Translations under genes and position numbers: made by a program
Shown: positions 59,677-64,000 of the stretch, in pieces
How the letters are laid out: the number at the start of each line of letters is the position of its first letter
Position numbering within the stretch: position 1 is the stretch's first letter
Notes under the pieces: model-generated
The model's database searches: none
Told to the model about the DNA's origin: nothing
The model's input: only the letters and a program-made list of their open reading frames with translations
Source: Collinsella sp.
GTDB taxonomy: Bacteria > Actinomycetota > Coriobacteriia > Coriobacteriales > Coriobacteriaceae
Direction: 5' to 3'
DNA: 64,000 nucleotides
Assembly (NCBI GenBank): GCA_019414025.1
Contig: DXMU01000015.1
Coordinates: 1 to 64,000 of the forward strand

Positions 59677-60561
59677 CTATTTCAGCTCATCGATATCGAT
59701 ATGTTCGATGCTCTTGAGCGGCTGACCAAAGATAAAGCTGCCCGCCACCGCAAACTCGGCAATGTTATCGGCCGTCGTGGCAAAACGATGCTGCGGCTCG
59801 GCGGCGTCACCCGCCAGCTGCTCGCGGCGCGTGAGGATATCGGTCAGCTCTCGTGTGGTCTCCTCGGCGGAACTCACGACGCGCACCCCAGACCCCAGCG
59901 CATGGCGGATAGGTCCCACCAACAGCGGAAAATGCGTACAGCCGAGCACCACGGTATCGATACCGTGGTCGCGCAGCGGCTCAACCGTGGCACCCACCAG
60001 CGCACGCACGGCAGGCGTATCGAAGATGTCCTCGTTCTCAAGCCACTGTTCCTGCAGATGTGCACCCGAGGCGAGCTCGTGTTCGACAACCTCGACAAAG
60101 CTCGAGGCAGGACAACCGTATACATCGACGCCGGCATCTAGATCCTGGATGGCGCGCGTGTAGGCGCCCGAGCGAATGGTGAGGTTGGTGGCGAGCACGC
60201 CCACCCGGCGCGTGCGAGTGCTGTTGATTGCCGCGCGTGCGCCCGGTGCGATCACGCCGATGACGGGAACATCGAGCACCTGCTGGGCCAGACGCAAGGC
60301 CGCGGCGGTCGCCGTGTTGCAGGCGATGACCATAATCTTGACGTCGTGCTTCGACAGCCAACGGCCCGCCTGCAACGCAAACGAGCGCACCTCATCCTCG
60401 GTGCGCGTGCCGTAGGGGCAGCGTTTGGTGTCGCCGAAGTAGTAGACGGACTCATGCGGCAGCGCCGTCGCAATCGCGCGCGCAACCGTCAGACCGCCCA
60501 AACCAGAATCGAACACGCCAATCGGGCGCGTGTCGCCTGCCGGATTCTCGATATCGGACAT
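59677..60561 (-). CDS. murI: Glutamate racemase
   Basis: Supplies D-glutamate for peptidoglycan, 294 residues. IGVFDSGLGGLTVARAI, YFGDTKRCPYG, ACNTATAAAL (first catalytic Cys) and LGCTHFPLL (second catalytic Cys) are present. Its position next to rph and rdgB is the usual murI-rph-rdgB order. Confidence 0.95.
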   Translation of the reverse strand: MSDIENPAGDTRPIGVFDSGLGGLTVARAIATALPHESVYYFGDTKRCPYGTRTEDEVRSFALQAGRWLSKHDVKIMVIACNTATAAALRLAQQVLDVPVIGVIAPGARAAINSTRTRRVGVLATNLTIRSGAYTRAIQDLDAGVDVYGCPASSFVEVVEHELASGAHLQEQWLENEDIFDTPAVRALVGATVEPLRDHGIDTVVLGCTHFPLLVGPIRHALGSGVRVVSSAEETTRELTDILTRREQLAGDAAEPQHRFATTADNIAEFAVAGSFIFGQPLKSIEHIDIDELK

Positions 60562-60612
60562 TACCTCACCAGTCTCTCTCGAAAAGACATGTCCAAGTGC
60601 GGCGACGCCGCG

Positions 60613-61524
60613 CTACGAACGCGCCGCGACCAGCAGCTCTGCCGTCGCCGCCCAACCGTCGACAATTTTGCCGCGCGTAACGAAAGCGTTCTCGCAAGCA
60701 GCCAGGAACTCGGGCGCGCCGGCGCTCGTCAGGCCATTCTCGACCAGGCAGAACGTGCCCACGTGATCGGCCATGTAGAAGTCGGACTCGGAGTCGCCGA
60801 GCGCGAGCGTCTCCTCGCGCTCGATCCCCAGGTGCTCGCAGAAGCGCGCAATGGCGACGCCTTTGTTGAGACCCGCGGGGTTGATGTTGAACGCGCGACC
60901 GTCCTCGACGCGATCGAGCTCGAGCGTCGTCGGCTTGGACAGATGCGTCAGGTGACCGTTACAGGCCCACACCAGGCCGCAGCCGGCCTCGTCGAGGATG
61001 GCCTGCGCCTCGTCATCGGGGATGTCGCCGCGCATGCCGACGGTGACCTCGCGGTACTTGTAGCCGGTCGACATGTCGTTGTGATACTCGATCTTGTGCG
61101 GCCAGCGGGCGAGGATCTTCTCGCACACGCCGGTCTGCTCGATCACCTGGTGCGGCGTGAGACCGCAAGAGGGGTCGTAGAGCATGTCGCCGGTCAGATA
61201 CTCCCAATCGTTGGCCTTGAGATCGTACATGACCAGGCCACCCATCTCACCGATGTAGGAGTTGAGGCCGAGCACGCGCGCGTCCTCGTGGATCATGGTG
61301 CGGTTGCGGCCCGAGGTGGGAACCACCTGAATACCAGCGCGGGCAAGTGCCACGACGGCCTCGACGAGTTTGGTCGAGGGGTTGCCGTCGTTGTCGCGCA
61401 GCACGCACGAGCCGGGCGCGAGCATGGTGGCGTCCAGGTCGGTAAAGACGCACTTGACCTTGGCCAAGCGCTCGCGCATCTCGCCCGAAAGCTCGGCAAC
61501 GGTCGGCAGGGTGTTGTGGGACAT
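60613..61524 (-). CDS. HAD-superfamily hydrolase (Cof-like, type IIB)
   Basis: A predicted phosphatase, 303 residues. The nucleophile motif is FTDLDATML, where the second Asp serves as acid/base. Motif II is the Thr-Ser in PTSGRN, and the C-terminal motif is LALGDSESDFYM. A large cap domain lies between (residues about 100-230), as in type IIB enzymes acting on sugar phosphates. I chose the ATG at 61524 (MSHNTLPTVAELSG). The substrate is unknown. Confidence 0.82.
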   Translation of the reverse strand: MSHNTLPTVAELSGEMRERLAKVKCVFTDLDATMLAPGSCVLRDNDGNPSTKLVEAVVALARAGIQVVPTSGRNRTMIHEDARVLGLNSYIGEMGGLVMYDLKANDWEYLTGDMLYDPSCGLTPHQVIEQTGVCEKILARWPHKIEYHNDMSTGYKYREVTVGMRGDIPDDEAQAILDEAGCGLVWACNGHLTHLSKPTTLELDRVEDGRAFNINPAGLNKGVAIARFCEHLGIEREETLALGDSESDFYMADHVGTFCLVENGLTSAGAPEFLAACENAFVTRGKIVDGWAATAELLVAARS

Positions 61525-61631
61525 GGTTACTCCGTTTACGTAGAAGGGTTTGGACTTGGACGGCATGTTTTGATTGAGGGAACACGCTTATGGCGACAGC
61601 GCACTCAGGGCGCCGCCGCCATCATGGTTCA

Positions 61632-63194
61632 TTAGTCAAACTGGGTAACATCGATCAGGCGATTGGCCAGCGAAAGGTCGCTCTCGATGGGCACGAACTC
61701 GTCGCCCACGTGCATGAGCTCCTCGTCACCCTTTGCCAGCAGCAAGACAATGGTGGGGGCATCGGGGTTGACGTACTCCTCGCGCGCCGCCTTGAACGCC
61801 GCATGCACAGCGGCTTCGCGGTCGAGGATGATCTTGTTCGGCGTATCGTCGGGAACATGCTCGGCAAGCTCGCGACAGACCTTCATCGGGTCCTCGTGAG
61901 CCGGGTCCTCGTTGGCAAAGATCATCAGGTCGGAATATGGTGCGGCCTCGCGCGGAAGCTGCTCGCGGCGCTCCTGCGCCTTGCCGCCGGCAGCGCCAAA
62001 CACTGCAATGACTGGACTAGTGGGAAACGCGCGCTTGACCGACGAGAAAAGCGACCGGAACGAAAGCTGGTTGTGAGCGTAGTCAACGACGCAGATCACG
62101 CGGCCGTCCTTCGACTCCACGACCTCCATACGGCCCGGCACACGCAGTTTGGAGAGGCCCTTCTTGATAGCCTCGATACCGATGCCGATCTCGCGCGCAG
62201 CGGCGATAGCGACCAGCGCGTTTTCCACGTTAAAGTCGCCCGCGATGCCCAGCAGGACCTTCTCCCCCGCCTCGGACTCGTCGGCACACAGGCCATGCAG
62301 GTTAAACTCGATGTTAAAGCCGACCATGCGCACATCGCTCGCCCACAGGCTTGCCTCGGGATGCTCGACGCCAACGGTCACCAAGCGCTCGGCCGTCGAC
62401 GCTGCCTCCAACACACGGTCAACCTCTTCGGTGCCCAGATTCACCACGGCGGTCTTTGCCTGGTCAAAGATCCTGAGTTTGCTCTCAAAATAATCCTCAA
62501 ACGTGGGGTGTTCGATCGGCGAGATGTGGTCACGGCCGATGTTGAGGAAGCACGCCACGTCAAACGGCAGATTCTCGACGCGTTGGTACTTGAGCGCCTG
62601 GCTCGAGACCTCCATGACCATGGACTGGCGACCTGACGTGCGGCAGTTGGCGATATGGCGCCAGACCTCTGGGGCCTCGGGCGTAGTATTGGTGCTCTCG
62701 TAGCACTCGATGCCATCGTCGGTACTCACCGAGCCGATCATGCCGCAGGACTCGCCCGCCGCTTTGATAATCGACTGGAGCATAAAAGCGGCCGTGGTCT
62801 TTCCCTTGGTACCGGTGATGCCCACGATCTTGACGTCGTGGTCGGGACGGTCGTAGACCTCCGGCGGCAACAGGGCCATGGCCGTGCGAACGCTATCAAC
62901 AACCAGCATCGCAGCACCGCTCTCCTGCGCCAGCGGCTCCAGAGACTCGACCAGCGACTCCTCGCACACAAATGCGACGGCGCCCGCATCGAGCGCCATG
63001 CTCAAAAACGCGGGCTTAAAGGCAGCGCCTTTGCAAAAGAACACGTCACCTGCCGAGACCGCGCGCGAATCAAACGAGCAGCCGGTCACGGCACGCTCGT
63101 CAACCTGCTCTGATGCGCGCAGCTCGCCGCACACATCGAGAAGCTTGGCAAGCGTATCGACCGTGGTCACGGTCGCGGAATCCGAATGGTGCAT
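61632..63194 (-). CDS. murE: UDP-N-acetylmuramyl-tripeptide synthetase
   Basis: Adds the third residue of the peptidoglycan stem, 520 residues. CSFDSRAVSAGDVFFCKG is the UDP-MurNAc domain, VGITGTKGKTTAAFML the ATP loop, TTPEAP and VMEVSSQALKYQRV the central motifs, and FNVENALVAIAAA the third-domain start. The DNPR motif that selects meso-diaminopimelate is absent; the site reads FANEDPAHEDP, closer to the Lys-type pattern (DNPANDDP). So the stem diamino acid is probably Lys or Orn rather than DAP (inference). Confidence 0.9.
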   Translation of the reverse strand: MHHSDSATVTTVDTLAKLLDVCGELRASEQVDERAVTGCSFDSRAVSAGDVFFCKGAAFKPAFLSMALDAGAVAFVCEESLVESLEPLAQESGAAMLVVDSVRTAMALLPPEVYDRPDHDVKIVGITGTKGKTTAAFMLQSIIKAAGESCGMIGSVSTDDGIECYESTNTTPEAPEVWRHIANCRTSGRQSMVMEVSSQALKYQRVENLPFDVACFLNIGRDHISPIEHPTFEDYFESKLRIFDQAKTAVVNLGTEEVDRVLEAASTAERLVTVGVEHPEASLWASDVRMVGFNIEFNLHGLCADESEAGEKVLLGIAGDFNVENALVAIAAAREIGIGIEAIKKGLSKLRVPGRMEVVESKDGRVICVVDYAHNQLSFRSLFSSVKRAFPTSPVIAVFGAAGGKAQERREQLPREAAPYSDLMIFANEDPAHEDPMKVCRELAEHVPDDTPNKIILDREAAVHAAFKAAREEYVNPDAPTIVLLLAKGDEELMHVGDEFVPIESDLSLANRLIDVTQFD

Positions 63195-63255
63195 CTTTCA
63201 CCTTTCTCAGCCATTTGGCAGGGACGGTTTTTATAGTAACTGAAACGCACCCACG

Positions 63256-63281
63256 CAAAAACGGCTCCCGGAGGAGCCGTT
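63256..63281 (-). terminator. Rho-independent terminator after asnB
   Basis: AACGGCTCC pairs with GGAGCCGTT on the minus strand with a 4-base loop, followed by TTTTTG. Confidence 0.85.
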
Positions 63282-63306
63282 ACGCGCAGGCGTTCGTAAG
63301 CCGAGG

Positions 63307-64000
63307 CTAGGCAGCCTGAACAGCGGGCTGGTCCTCGTCGATAAAGAAGCGCTTGTACCACACCAGGAACACGAGCGGCGTATAGATCTTGCGCTGGAAA
63401 TCGCCCTTGCCCGCAAAGTGCAGATCGAGCAGGTGCATGAGCTCGTCGGTATCGAAGAACTCGCTTGCCCACGGCGCGGTGAAGTACTCCTTGACATAGT
63501 CGTACCACTTTTGCTCGCGCAGCCAGTAGACAATCGGCACCGGGAAGCCCACCTTGGGACGGGTGGCCCACTCATCGGGCAGCGACTTGTTGGCAGCGTG
63601 GCGGAGTACTTGTTTGTTGCCGTTCTCGTTGATGCGGTAGCGGTCGGGAATGTGCTCGGCGAACTCCATGACTTTGCGGTCCAGGAAGGGCACGCGCAGC
63701 TCCAGCGAGTGCGCCATGCACATCTTGTCGGCCTTGAGCAGAATGTCGCCCGGGAGCCACATGTTCATGTCCAGGTACTGCTTCTTGACCAGCTCGGGCT
63801 GACCCTTCACGCGCGCATAGATGGGAGCGGCAAGCTCGAAGGCGCCATCGCCGGTGTTGTACTCGGGCTTGAGCACGCCGTCGACCTCGCGCTCCGGCCA
63901 TACCAGAGCCTGTCCCAGGAACGACTTCTCGGGGATCTCGGCACCCTTGACCAGGAAGTTATATCCCTTGAAGTACGGCATATGCAGCGCCAGGTTACCG
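63307..64000 (-). CDS. asnB: Asparagine synthase (glutamine-hydrolysing), 3' part
   Basis: The C-terminal 230 or so residues of an AsnB-type synthetase domain; the 5' part is beyond the right edge. DMNMWLPGDILLKADKMCMAHSLELRVPFLD is the conserved synthetase segment that closes the active site, and KSLPDEWATRPKVGFPVP is the C-terminal helix region. The glutaminase domain and PP-loop are not in the window, so activity cannot be judged. asnS at 16 kb charges tRNA-Asn directly. Confidence 0.9.
   Translation of the reverse strand, partial: GNLALHMPYFKGYNFLVKGAEIPEKSFLGQALVWPEREVDGVLKPEYNTGDGAFELAAPIYARVKGQPELVKKQYLDMNMWLPGDILLKADKMCMAHSLELRVPFLDRKVMEFAEHIPDRYRINENGNKQVLRHAANKSLPDEWATRPKVGFPVPIVYWLREQKWYDYVKEYFTAPWASEFFDTDELMHLLDLHFAGKGDFQRKIYTPLVFLVWYKRFFIDEDQPAVQAA

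Overview
The window is a GC-rich (about 60%), gene-dense chromosomal segment that looks like a Coriobacteriia actinobacterium, most likely a gut Collinsella. The grounds are a tuf / tRNA / rpmG / secE / nusG / rplKA block, a disA-ispD-ispF-cysS-rlmB-yacP block, a FeoA-FeoB fusion, a TrpX-type ABC system and actinobacterial codon use. The genus is my inference from protein similarity; no search was run. Most long open frames opposite real genes are GC-driven shadows and were left out.

Layout. 1-6.1 kb (minus strand): the 5' part of rpoB, galU, and rplJ-rplL with an L10 leader and attenuator. 6.1-15.2 kb: metabolism and transport (aminotransferase, DNA-deoxyinosine glycosylase, GH13 hydrolase, MFS exporter, FeoAB, esterase). 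15.4-29.4 kb (plus strand): PTS IIA, asnS, a WYL-like regulator, a three-gene ABC transporter, a wall-anchored 5'-nucleotidase, MscS, a cytoplasmic ParB-like/BMP fusion with a phosphoesterase, and an ECF sigma/anti-sigma pair. 29.7-31.2 kb: a decayed leucine operon, with leuA and leuB remnants joined by deletion behind an apparently intact Leu leader peptide and attenuator. 31.3-35.8 kb: rplA, rplK, nusG, secE, tRNA-Trp, rpmG, then tuf with three tRNAs. 36-38 kb: a single-gene HTH-HipA-like kinase. 38-43.5 kb: yacP-rlmB-cysS-ispF-ispD-disA. 43.7-46.4 kb: Mn riboswitch-mntP and hipBA. 46.5-64 kb (minus strand): pepD, clpC, thrE, lysS-greA, tatA, tRNA-Pro, ispE-veg, dtd-rdgB, rph, murI, a HAD phosphatase, murE and the 3' part of asnB.

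How the genes work together. Core information processing (RNA polymerase, ribosomal proteins, EF-Tu, NusG, GreA, three aminoacyl-tRNA synthetases, Dtd, RNase PH, a ribosome-linked nuclease) sits beside envelope synthesis (MurI, MurE, IspD/E/F, TatA) and second-messenger synthesis (DisA). Metal homeostasis is represented by FeoAB behind tandem operators and by MntP behind a Mn riboswitch.

The most unusual content is intergenic. At least six families of palindromic repeats occur. Several have strictly fixed length and spacing: 62-bp tandem units, 57-bp hairpins on an 80-bp period, 63-bp and 56-bp hairpins. There are also hairpins of about 97 bp, terminator-like hairpins with an AAGGGGACAGG-type core, and a nested 204-bp palindrome abutting the rplJ promoter.
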